Part shown: positions 24,336 to 32,430 of the stretch, piece after piece
How positions within the stretch are numbered: position 1 is the first letter of the stretch
How the letters are laid out: every line of letters starts with the position of its first letter
NCBI GenBank assembly: GCA_964564225.1
Contig: CAZMAF010000004.1
Span: 1 to 46,713 of the forward strand
Source: RGIG1993 sp964564225
GTDB taxonomy: Bacteria > Bacillota > Clostridia > Oscillospirales > CAG-272
Direction of reading: 5' to 3'
Length of the DNA stretch: 46,713 bases
Made by a program: the position numbers and the translations under genes
The notes under the pieces: generated by a model
What the model was told of the DNA's origin: nothing
Seen by the model: the letters and a program-made list of their open reading frames with translations, nothing else
The model's database searches: none

Positions 24336-26474
24336 ATGAAAAAGCTTTTGATCATTTTTTCGTTAATCGCACTTATCGTGGCATTCGTTGCTTGCGGTGA
24401 AAATGTTGAGGGCAGTACGACGTCAACGGTAACAACCGCTGCGCCCCAAGATAACGGCGAGCTTGAAACCAACAAGGATTATACAGGTATAATCAACGCG
24501 ACTTATGCCGATGTACTTGCCGGCGGCTCGGATATTGGTGATATGGCGAAGGAATATGAGTTCTTCGGCGCGGCAAAAGACGTTGCGAATAAGGTGCTTT
24601 CGCAGTATTCGTCATCCCGTGTATGGTATTGGTTGAAGGAAGACGGCACGAGAGTGGAAATGAGCTATACGGACGTTATCAAGATGGATGCCGTTGCCGC
24701 AAAAGTGGTTAAAAATACTGAGACCGGCAAAAATGAAATTACCGTAAAGACGGTTGACGTTCAGGTTGTTTTGAAGTATGAATCTATTACGGCAAAAGCG
24801 GGCTCGTACATTATGTTCGATTTCTATTCAAACATTCCCGCAAGCTTTACGGTAGGGATTACGGCTGTCGAGGACGGTAAGCTGTCAAGCGCGATTTATA
24901 AGGAAACGCAAATTCCCGTTGAGCAGCAGGCAAACAGTTCCTGTATCGGACTTGCGAAATTTACTGTACCGCACACGGCAGGTAAGACGTATTATCTGAA
25001 TATTTATATGGGCAGCTCGGTTGTAGCTTCGATGCCGATCGAAACGGTACAGGGCGACTATGCAACGAATATCTGTCAGCTCTGGCTTGAAGGCTGTTGG
25101 GAAAAAGTCAAGGACCCGGATTATCTTGATAAGATCATTTATGAATTCTATGCTTGCTATCCGCAAATTCTTGCGCGTTTTGCGGTGAAGGGTGACGAGC
25201 CTACCGCGATTACGGTATATATTGAAGACACCGATGGCGTTGCATGGGCATCAGATAACAGAATTGGTATCGGTCTTGGTTGGGTTAACGAATCGGATAC
25301 GCATGAGTTCAACGAAATCGGTTTTCTTTCTCACGAGCTTGGTCACTCAGCGCAGCAGTTTGCCGGCAAGCTGAATTACGGCGAAGACACGCGCTATGAT
25401 CTGAACGGAGATGGCGTGATTGATTACAAGGGCGAGGAGGTTGACGGCGATGAGGAATGGGAGGCTTGGTTTACCGAGCAGATGGCTTCTTACGCAGGTC
25501 TCCGTTACTATCATTGGGGTACGCTTCCTGAGGCGGTTGACCTTGAAAAGCTGACGCCCGAGCATAATTATTACTTCAATTGGGCAGGCTACGGTAACTG
25601 CGGCGTATTCTTCGCCTACGTTGATTGGCACTATCCGACGATAGATAAGAATGGCAACGGTAAGGTTGACGACGGTGAGCGCGGTGTAATTGATTCCCTG
25701 TATTGGCTGATTAAAAACTCGAATAAGCTTCTTTACGATAACCCCTACGACCCCGATATTCCCTTCAATCAGACCATCAGGGAAGCAACCGGCGGTAAGT
25801 ACGCCAATTTCCCCGAAATTTATGAGGACTTTGTTGCGGATATGAAGTCGGGTGCGTGGGTATTCACCGGGTTCTCGGATTATCAGGACAATTGGCTTTC
25901 CGAAAATATCCCCGGCGTTGAAAATCCTGATTATCCCGTTTACAAGCCCGCCGTTCCCGGCGACGTTACCAATGAGGCTCTGCTTCAGACAGACGTTACG
26001 GCGGATACCGTTGTACTGCCCAAGGGTGACAATATCGCATCCGGCGCAACGGTCGTACAATATTCGGGCAAGCATTCTGAAAATGAGGGTATTGAGGCGC
26101 TCTTTGACGGTAAGCTCGACACCTGTTGGCGTGCAATGAGCAGTGAGTGCAGCGCTGAGTATCTGCTGATGAATCTTTCACACGGCTTTGTGATTGATCT
26201 TGGCGAGATCAGGACTTTCGATACCTATGCGATGGTGAATGCGGGTATCACGAAGCCCGATAGCGCGAATACGTATACGTGGGAAATTCTCATCTCAGAT
26301 GACGGCAAAAACTTTACGAGTATTGACTATCAGAAAAGCAAAGCGGCAGACGTGGTAACGGTTGATGTCGGTACGCAGTCGGCGCGCTATATCGAGGTCC
26401 GTATTTATCAAACGAGCATGGCTAATTCCGGTACGGTATGGATTAACGAGATGACCTTTGTTAAGACGAAATAA
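24336..26474 (+). CDS. Lipoprotein zinc metalloprotease (basic-secretory-protein type) with discoidin domain
   Basis: A 712-residue surface lipoprotein. The signal peptide ends in the lipobox VAFVAC near residue 19, followed by a Thr/Ser linker. Residues about 90-240 are beta-rich and unassigned. Residues about 245-550 fit the basic secretory protein (plant and bacterial peptidase) family, with the zinc site SHELGHSAQQF (HExxH form, near residue 333) and later EEWEAWFTEQMASYAGLRYY. Two Asp/Asn/Gly-rich loops (DLNGDGVID, DKNGNGKVDD) look like calcium sites. Residues about 558-712 form an F5/8 type C (discoidin) domain: NIASGATVVQYSG, EALFDGKLDTCWRA, FVIDLGEIRTFDTY. Discoidin domains bind glycans, so it probably attacks glycoproteins at the cell surface (inference). 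The ATG at 24336 has AGAGGA 6 bases upstream. It forms its own unit. Confidence 0.85.
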   Translation: MKKLLIIFSLIALIVAFVACGENVEGSTTSTVTTAAPQDNGELETNKDYTGIINATYADVLAGGSDIGDMAKEYEFFGAAKDVANKVLSQYSSSRVWYWLKEDGTRVEMSYTDVIKMDAVAAKVVKNTETGKNEITVKTVDVQVVLKYESITAKAGSYIMFDFYSNIPASFTVGITAVEDGKLSSAIYKETQIPVEQQANSSCIGLAKFTVPHTAGKTYYLNIYMGSSVVASMPIETVQGDYATNICQLWLEGCWEKVKDPDYLDKIIYEFYACYPQILARFAVKGDEPTAITVYIEDTDGVAWASDNRIGIGLGWVNESDTHEFNEIGFLSHELGHSAQQFAGKLNYGEDTRYDLNGDGVIDYKGEEVDGDEEWEAWFTEQMASYAGLRYYHWGTLPEAVDLEKLTPEHNYYFNWAGYGNCGVFFAYVDWHYPTIDKNGNGKVDDGERGVIDSLYWLIKNSNKLLYDNPYDPDIPFNQTIREATGGKYANFPEIYEDFVADMKSGAWVFTGFSDYQDNWLSENIPGVENPDYPVYKPAVPGDVTNEALLQTDVTADTVVLPKGDNIASGATVVQYSGKHSENEGIEALFDGKLDTCWRAMSSECSAEYLLMNLSHGFVIDLGEIRTFDTYAMVNAGITKPDSANTYTWEILISDDGKNFTSIDYQKSKAADVVTVDVGTQSARYIEVRIYQTSMANSGTVWINEMTFVKTK

Positions 26475-26582
26475 AGATAACAGGCAGGAAATTCAGTATA
26501 TTATCCTTAACAGAGAACGCGCTGAAACCAAGGTTGTCCGGTATAACTTCGTTTTTTCGTCAGTAAAAACTTCATGAACACA
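26475..26582. other. Short non-coding gap after the metalloprotease gene
   Basis: Nothing convincing is encoded here. A weak imperfect hairpin near 26528-26548 precedes a T-run, but the strong bidirectional terminator that follows is the more likely stop for both flanking genes. Confidence 0.4.
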
Positions 26583-26633
26583 AAAAAGAGCAAACACATA
26601 CAGGATTTTGAATCTTGTGTGTTTGCTCTTTTT
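26583..26633. terminator. Bidirectional terminator between the metalloprotease and polA
   Basis: A perfect 16-bp stem (26583-26598 with 26618-26633), A-rich at one foot and T-rich at the other, sits between two convergent genes and serves both strands. The next 127 bases to the polA stop hold no gene. Confidence 0.9.
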
Positions 26634-26760
26634 GTTTGTGATGAGGGTTTGGATTCGGCTCATATCTGTATTTGTCCGGATCAAGCCGATGATTGCGCTT
26701 GGTTCGGCGCGGAAATTATCCGTTAAGGAAACTTTCGTTTTGGTTTTACTTTTTCTGCGT

Positions 26761-29268
26761 TTATTTGCAGTCATACCATGTTTTTCCGCGCGATACTTCG
26801 GCGGTCAGTGCGACAGCGAGGGAGGCGGCAGCCTCCATTTCGCGTTTGAGAAGGGATGAAACGGCATCAGCCTCCTTCTCGGGCGCTTCAATGATCAGCT
26901 CGTCGTGTACCTGTAAGATGAGTCTTGCTGCAAAATTGCCCTCTCTCAGCGCTTTTTCCACGCGGAGCATGGCGATTTTGATGATGTCAGCCGCTGTGCC
27001 CTGAATCGGGGAATTCATGGCGACACGCTCACCAAAGGCGCGTGTAACTGCTTTTTGCGCCGTCAGTTCGGGAATATAGCGGCGGCGGTGATAGAGCGTT
27101 TTGACAAATCCGTTTTTTCTTGCCGTTTCAATGAGTCCTTGCAGATAGTCATCAACGCCTTTATAGGTTTCCTTGTATTTTTTGATATAGTCGGAGGCTT
27201 CTTTGACCGATACGCCGATGTCGCCCGACAGCGAATAGCCGCCGATGCCGTAAACGATACCAAAATTTACGGCTTTCGCGCGTTTGCGAAGCTCAGGCGT
27301 GACGTTTTCAAGCGGTACGTCGAATACTTCGGAGGCAGTGATGGCGTGAATATCGGCGCCGCTTTTGAAGGCGGCGATCATTTTTTCATCTTTGGATAGG
27401 GCGGCGACGAGTCGAAGCTCGATCTGCGAGTAGTCGGCATCAATGAGAACATGTCCCTCTTTTGCCGAAAAGGCGCGGCGAAATTCTCTGCCCAGCTCGG
27501 TTCTGACGGGAATGTTCTGTAAATTCGGGTCTGAGGAGGAAAGTCTGCCCGTGGCGGTGACAGTCTGGTGGAAAGAAGTGTGTACCCGTCCGTTTTCGTC
27601 AGCAAGTTTTAAAAGGGCATCGGCATAGGTCGATTTGAATTTGACTGCCTGACGGTATTCGGTGATGTAGTTAATGATGGGATGGTAGGGGCGGAGCTTG
27701 TCAAGCACTTCAGCGTTGGTGGAATAGCCGCTTTTCGTCTTCTTAAAGACGGGAAGCTTCAGGGTTTCAAACAGTACCTCGCCGAGTTGCTTAGGGGAGT
27801 TGATATTGAAGCTCTTGCCTGCAAGCGCATATATTTCCTGCATATATCCCTCGGCAGCTTGGTCAAGTGTTTCGGAAAAGTCTGCGAGCATTTTGCGATC
27901 GACGAGAAATCCGACGGTTTCCATACGGTAGAGAAGGGATGCGAGGGGAAATTCCACCGTTTCATATAAGGAATACGTGCCTTCGGTCGCAAGCTGAGAA
28001 GAAAGCGCTTCATAGAGTCGGTAAAGGCTGACGGCGGGATTGTTTTTGGCGTATTCTTCTTTGAGATAAGCAAGCGACAGTTTTTCGGTATCAAGGCTTC
28101 CCGAGGCGTTCAGGGTGTAGGCGGCAAGCAGTGTGTCAAAGGCGATGGGAAGGGCGTCGGTATGGAGTGCGTTATAGAGCGCCTTGGCATCGTGTACGAC
28201 GGCTTCTCCGCCGAGGAGGGTTAAGACCGTGGGAAGATCGTCTACCGTCGCGTCTTTAAGAAGAATGCCTGACTCACTTTCCCGCGAGTCGGCAAGATAA
28301 ATACCGTTTTCGGTCGGTACGACTGCGTAGGGAGAACGCAAGCTCTTTTGCAAAAGCGCGGGCATCGTGAGGATTTCAGCATCCGAGAGGGTATTTGCCG
28401 CGTTGTTTTCGTCTTCCTCATCAAGCAATTTGTGAAATGCCGTAAATTCGAGCTTGGTAAAGAGGCGGCGGAGCGCTTCTTTGTCGAGCGGTTTACGGCG
28501 AAGATCGTCGAGTGTGATACCGAGCGGCACGGCAAGGTCGATGGTGGCAAGATATTTTGAAAGATATGCCGAGTCCTTGCCCTCGCTCATTTTACGAAAG
28601 AGAGAAGGGGTTTTGGCATAAGCCGAAAGATTTTCGTAAACGGCATCGAGCGAGCCCGCTTCGGCAAGCATTTTGAGAGCGGTTTTTTCGCCAACGCCCG
28701 GTACACCGGGGATGTTGTCGGAGGAATCGCCCATCAGCGCTTTTACGTCGATGAACTGCGCAGGCGTGACACCGTATTTATCGAAAAATACGTCGGGAGT
28801 GTAGTGGGTGATTTCTTTGTTGCCGCAGAGTAAGACGGTGGTGTTGTCGTTTATGAGCTGTAAAGCGTCGCGGTCGCCCGTTAAGAGATAGGCGTGGGTA
28901 TCGCTGTCGGTCATACGGGAAAGTGTGCCGAGAATATCGTCCGCCTCGTAACCTGCGAGCGAGAGTACGTGACATCCGAGTGCTTCGATCATTTCCTTGG
29001 CATAAGGGAATTGCATAGCAAGCTCGTCGGGCATTTTGTGTCTGCCTGCCTTGTACGCCTCGTAGGTTTTGTGACGGAACGTTTTTTCTTTCAGGTCAAA
29101 GGCGACGGCGACGTAGGTCGGTTCAAGGGTGTCAATTCCCGAAAGAAGCGCCTTGGTGAAGCCGAATACGGCGTTGGTGAAGATACCTTCCTTGGTAGAA
29201 AGAGGGCGGATGCCGTAAAACTGCCGGTTCAGAATACTGTTGCCGTCAATGACGAGAAGATGTTTCAT
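26761..29268 (-). CDS. polA: DNA polymerase I
   Basis: An 835-residue family A polymerase for Okazaki-fragment processing and repair. The N-terminal 290 residues are the 5'-3' nuclease (LLVIDGNSILNRQFYG; YEADDILGTLSR; GDRDALQLI; MGDSSDNIPGVPGVGEKTA). The middle part corresponds to the 3'-5' exonuclease but lacks the DxE and other acidic metal ligands, so proofreading is predicted absent, as in Bacillus. The polymerase domain has motif A DYSQIELR, motif B KRAKAVNFGIVYG and motif C VHDEL. The start is the ATG at 29268, preceded by AAAGGAG at 8 bases. An in-frame extension to 29523 is open but lacks a ribosome site and would cross the promoter, so it is rejected. It is transcribed alone. Confidence 0.96.
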   Translation of the reverse strand: MKHLLVIDGNSILNRQFYGIRPLSTKEGIFTNAVFGFTKALLSGIDTLEPTYVAVAFDLKEKTFRHKTYEAYKAGRHKMPDELAMQFPYAKEMIEALGCHVLSLAGYEADDILGTLSRMTDSDTHAYLLTGDRDALQLINDNTTVLLCGNKEITHYTPDVFFDKYGVTPAQFIDVKALMGDSSDNIPGVPGVGEKTALKMLAEAGSLDAVYENLSAYAKTPSLFRKMSEGKDSAYLSKYLATIDLAVPLGITLDDLRRKPLDKEALRRLFTKLEFTAFHKLLDEEDENNAANTLSDAEILTMPALLQKSLRSPYAVVPTENGIYLADSRESESGILLKDATVDDLPTVLTLLGGEAVVHDAKALYNALHTDALPIAFDTLLAAYTLNASGSLDTEKLSLAYLKEEYAKNNPAVSLYRLYEALSSQLATEGTYSLYETVEFPLASLLYRMETVGFLVDRKMLADFSETLDQAAEGYMQEIYALAGKSFNINSPKQLGEVLFETLKLPVFKKTKSGYSTNAEVLDKLRPYHPIINYITEYRQAVKFKSTYADALLKLADENGRVHTSFHQTVTATGRLSSSDPNLQNIPVRTELGREFRRAFSAKEGHVLIDADYSQIELRLVAALSKDEKMIAAFKSGADIHAITASEVFDVPLENVTPELRKRAKAVNFGIVYGIGGYSLSGDIGVSVKEASDYIKKYKETYKGVDDYLQGLIETARKNGFVKTLYHRRRYIPELTAQKAVTRAFGERVAMNSPIQGTAADIIKIAMLRVEKALREGNFAARLILQVHDELIIEAPEKEADAVSSLLKREMEAAASLAVALTAEVSRGKTWYDCK

Positions 29269-29298
29269 AGAACGCTCCTTTGGGGTGATCTTTCTTAT

Positions 29299-29327
29299 AG
29301 TATAGCACGAAGGAAGCGATATTTCAA
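29299..29327 (-). promoter_or_regulatory. Promoter of polA
   Basis: On the minus strand, TTGAAA (29322-29327) and TATACT (29299-29304) are 17 bases apart, with an extended TGC before the -10. It is arranged back to back with the plus-strand promoter at 29348-29376. Confidence 0.78.
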
Positions 29328-29347
29328 AGGTTTTTTTAAAAAAACTC

Positions 29348-29376
29348 TTGACAATTCGGTATTTTTTTGTTACAAA
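29348..29376 (+). promoter_or_regulatory. Promoter facing the small membrane-protein gene
   Basis: TTGACA (29348-29353) and TACAAA (29371-29376), spacer 17. It is divergent from the polA promoter. The leader to the gene at 29564 would be about 180 bases and contains an inverted repeat GGTGAAAA (29461-29468 with 29480-29487). Confidence 0.65.
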
Positions 29377-29563
29377 GAAAATAGAATTGAAAAGATATGA
29401 AAAAGGGGACGCGATGCGCATACGATAAAAGATTGCCCGTATGAGCAGGTAATAGTGAAAGGTGAAAAAATAATGAAGATTTTCACCCATGGCGAAAATT
29501 GACCGAGCTGATTCACGGTTCACTTTTACTTTTTACTTCCCGTACAATTTTGGAGATGGTATT

Positions 29564-29842
29564 ATGAAGGAAAAAAGAGAAAAAACGACAAGAAAACCGC
29601 AGACGATCAAGGAGCAGATCAGTCTCACGCTGGTGAGTAATATCTTCTGGGTCGTCATTTCGGTGATCTGGATCGGGCTTGGTATTGCAAAGATTGTCAG
29701 CGGCGACGATTGGTGGATTATTGCGCTCGATTTTTTTGTTGGAGTTTTGTCTGTTGTTGATGCCATTCTCGGCTTTATTCGCCTGAAAAAGCTAAAGGCT
29801 GCCGTCAAGTCGGGCGATTATGAGAAAAATGGGGAAGAATAA
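29564..29842 (+). CDS. Small two-helix membrane protein, unknown
   Basis: A 92-residue protein. The first 20 residues are highly charged (MKEKREKTTRKPQTIKEQ). Two membrane segments follow, about residues 25-45 (SNIFWVVISVIWIGLGIAKI) and 54-74 (WIIALDFFVGVLSVVDAILG), and the tail is charged again (RLKKLKAAVKSGDYEKNGEE). No family was recognised. An ATG further upstream at 29489 is in frame, but its extension is low-complexity and lacks a ribosome site, whereas GGAG stands 8 bases before the ATG at 29564. It is a single gene between polA (divergent) and the convergent surface operon. Confidence 0.7.
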   Translation: MKEKREKTTRKPQTIKEQISLTLVSNIFWVVISVIWIGLGIAKIVSGDDWWIIALDFFVGVLSVVDAILGFIRLKKLKAAVKSGDYEKNGEE

Positions 29843-29916
29843 ACGGTGTGGGGAGTTTTTTGAACCTCTTACACGAAATGCTTTCACAGCTTCAAAACAC
29901 TTGTAACAGGGTAAAA

Positions 29917-29957
29917 ACAACCCCTTCGTTTGCCAAAGAGGCAAACGAAGGGGTTGT
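29917..29957 (-). terminator. Terminator of the surface operon (29968-36377)
   Basis: A perfect 17-bp stem (29917-29933 with 29941-29957) with a 7-base loop lies 10 bases beyond the stop at 29968. On the minus strand it ends in a T-run (TTTTTACCC), the expected terminator form. It may also serve the convergent small gene. Confidence 0.88.
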
Positions 29958-29967
29958 CGGTATTTTG

Positions 29968-32430
29968 TTATCTGACGTAGAGTATGTACTCGTTAAAGCC
30001 GTTGTAGCAGTAGGTGTTATATTGAAAACGTCCGTCTTCTTTGATGATTTCCTCCAGTGAGAAGGGGGTACTGTCCGAGCTGAAAAGAGACAAACACACC
30101 TTGCCGGGTTCTTCTGCAAAGGCATCGAGTATCACGGACAGGGTTTCTCTGTCGGTAATATGGATTGAATATCCTTGATACGTCAAGTCTTCGAGCATGG
30201 TATCGGGAAGCTTTTCGGCGTAGGGCAGATCATTGTAATAGAGGATATAGGCGTTTTCATAAGGAGTCTGATGCTTGCGGATCTGCAAAAATTGATGGAA
30301 TTTCGGGCATTTGTTGTTGTTATAAACGTAGCACTGCTCGACGTCACTGTAATAGAAAAGTCCGTCAGAGCCGCGGATGGCGACGATGGCGTGCGAGCCG
30401 TAGCCCTCGTTGCCGAGGTTGTCGATGGCGTTGTCGGTATAACGGTGCAAAAGCAGACGGTATGCCTCAATGCCTTCAATACGAAGCATTATGAGGTAGG
30501 CTTTGGCAAAGCCGCAGCAGACGGCGTAGTTATCGAAGAGCGCGCCCTCGGCATGAAAGGAGGCGAGCGTTGCGGCAAGTGAGTCGGGATAATGCTCGCG
30601 GTCCTCGGGATAGAGAAAGGGCAGATATTGCAGGTCGTAGGTCACGTTTTGGGAAAACCACGAGAAGATGGCAAATGCCTTTTCCTCAACCGTCATTGAG
30701 TCGGATACGATTTCCCGCAAAATATCCTCGGCGCGGGCAAGCGTTTTGGCGGCGGGGGAATCGGGGACACAGATCGGCAGATAGCCTGACTCCAGGGCAT
30801 ACCAGAGCTGCTGGGTATTCCAGATGCCTGACAGCGTTTTTTCGTTTTGGCGATAGGCGAAATCATTGAAATCTTCGCTGCGTTTGACGTAGGTTTTATC
30901 GGGATTCAGCAGGACGAGCGATTCGTTGCGATCGACGGGCTTCATGGAGCTGACGTTTGTCACAGTAGCGAGCGCATACGGCTTCAGCGTAATGACGAGA
31001 TGGTTGCCGTCTTCTTCAAAATAGCCCGTGATGCCGACTGCCGAGCGGATTAGCTCACAGTACCAATAGACCTCGTTGATCTCGTATTGTGCATCCTTGT
31101 GTGGGTATCCGATTTTCACGCGGAAGGTGGGGCGCAGGAAGCTTTCGTAGTCAAGCTGATAAAAGGCGTAGTAGTCAATGATGGCGGCAAGCTCACGGTA
31201 TGAGCTTGCGGCGGTAAGGCTTTCGGGCGGTGTCAGTACGTCGTTTTGGTAGCGTGCGCTGAGAGCCTCTGAAAAGGCTTCGTCTTCTTCTTGCCAGAGA
31301 ACGTCGTTGGTTTTGAAGGCTAAAAGCGTCGCTTTGGTTTCGGCAAGAATTGCGACAATGTTTTTTGCGGTTTTTTCGTCATTGACTTTTTTTACCGCAG
31401 CTTCAACGAGGGTTTTCATATCGGCTTGCTCGTTTTCGCGGTAGTCTTTTTCGACGTATGCGTTTTCAAGGGCGGTTTTTGCCATTTCCTTGACGAGAGG
31501 CAGAGCGTTGACGTTATTTTCGGCAAGTGAGATCAGGTATTCGGCAAGGCAGTATCTTGCCGCTTCCTTGCTTTCGGCGTTTATGAGCGTGTTTTTCAGG
31601 GTATCGTCGTCAAGCGTCGGTGTGAGATTATAGAGCGATATTGCCTGTTTTGCCGTGATAAGAAGCTCGTTCGCGAGGGCGGCTTGTTCTGTTGCGTAAA
31701 GCGCCTTCGCCGTTGGAATGGAAAGAAGGACGTTTTCGTAGGTGTGATAGAGGGAGGTGAGTGATTCCTTTTCGTTCACCGTTTGGCATTCTTCCTTGAA
31801 ACGCCCGACGGCAGCGGTGATCTCGCTTTGCTCGTTTTCGCGGTAATCGGCGTAATCGAGATAGCAGGAAAGGGAGTCTGTATAATCCGCTTTCATTTTG
31901 TCAAGTTCTTCTTGGTAATAGGCAAGCGCGGTTTTGAGGGCGTAGACTTCAATTTTGAAGGTCCTGAAAATGCTTTCCGCCTCGTCGGTGCTTTGACAGC
32001 CGAGGAGTTTTTCTCGGTAGAGTGTAACGAGGGAAGTCAAGGTGAGCCGTTCGGCTTCGCGGTAATCGTCGGGGGATGCATAGCTTCCGATATTCTCGCT
32101 TATCGTCTCAATCATAGCGGCAAGACTGCGCGGGATTGCTTCGATGCGCTTGCAATGTGTTTCAAAGGCGGTATCGAGCGCTTCGACGCTCTCGCACTCA
32201 TTCAGCTCGTTGATGGCGTCCTGAAAGAGAATTTCAAATTGGATTTTATTCTCGTCAGCATAGTAATCGGCGTTAAAATCGCTGTACAAACGCGCCAGAA
32301 GTGTTTCGCGGTGCGTTTTCAGAGTTTCGTTTTCCGTTTCGTAGTAGGTAAATTTCACGAAATCGCAGGAGGCGAGCATCAGAAGGGCGACGAGAATTAT
32401 GGCAAAGAGAGAAAGATGCTTTCGTTTCAT
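29968..32430 (-). CDS. Lipoprotein with helical repeats and a transglutaminase-like domain
   Basis: An 820-residue surface lipoprotein (lipobox LMLASC, Cys22). Residues about 55-380 form alpha-helical repeats of about 67-73 residues, each opening with a Y-ENE-like phrase: YYADENK (57), DYREAERL (123), DYRENEQS (196), DYRENEQAD (330). They may act as a spacer or wall-binding arm. Residues about 400-560 are unassigned. Residues about 575-735 match the transglutaminase-like (papain-fold) family with the triad Cys (NYAVCCGFAKAYLIML), His (GYGSHAIVAI) and Asp (FYYSDVEQCY). Such domains cut or cross-link peptide bonds, often in the cell wall. The gene starts within the stop of the SGNH-like gene (ATGA overlap), last in a four-gene operon with an acyltransferase; it may act on the same wall polymer (inference). 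Confidence 0.85.
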   Translation of the reverse strand: MKRKHLSLFAIILVALLMLASCDFVKFTYYETENETLKTHRETLLARLYSDFNADYYADENKIQFEILFQDAINELNECESVEALDTAFETHCKRIEAIPRSLAAMIETISENIGSYASPDDYREAERLTLTSLVTLYREKLLGCQSTDEAESIFRTFKIEVYALKTALAYYQEELDKMKADYTDSLSCYLDYADYRENEQSEITAAVGRFKEECQTVNEKESLTSLYHTYENVLLSIPTAKALYATEQAALANELLITAKQAISLYNLTPTLDDDTLKNTLINAESKEAARYCLAEYLISLAENNVNALPLVKEMAKTALENAYVEKDYRENEQADMKTLVEAAVKKVNDEKTAKNIVAILAETKATLLAFKTNDVLWQEEDEAFSEALSARYQNDVLTPPESLTAASSYRELAAIIDYYAFYQLDYESFLRPTFRVKIGYPHKDAQYEINEVYWYCELIRSAVGITGYFEEDGNHLVITLKPYALATVTNVSSMKPVDRNESLVLLNPDKTYVKRSEDFNDFAYRQNEKTLSGIWNTQQLWYALESGYLPICVPDSPAAKTLARAEDILREIVSDSMTVEEKAFAIFSWFSQNVTYDLQYLPFLYPEDREHYPDSLAATLASFHAEGALFDNYAVCCGFAKAYLIMLRIEGIEAYRLLLHRYTDNAIDNLGNEGYGSHAIVAIRGSDGLFYYSDVEQCYVYNNNKCPKFHQFLQIRKHQTPYENAYILYYNDLPYAEKLPDTMLEDLTYQGYSIHITDRETLSVILDAFAEEPGKVCLSLFSSDSTPFSLEEIIKEDGRFQYNTYCYNGFNEYILYVR

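Noticed and set aside
26493..26774. 93-codon minus-strand frame overlapping the polA end
   Set aside because: It runs through the bidirectional terminator, lacks a ribosome site, and its Lys/Thr-rich sequence shows no domain.
29269..29523. 85-residue N-terminal extension of PolA
   Set aside because: It crosses the polA promoter (29299-29327); PolA homologs start at MKHLLVIDGNS, and a good ribosome site precedes 29268.
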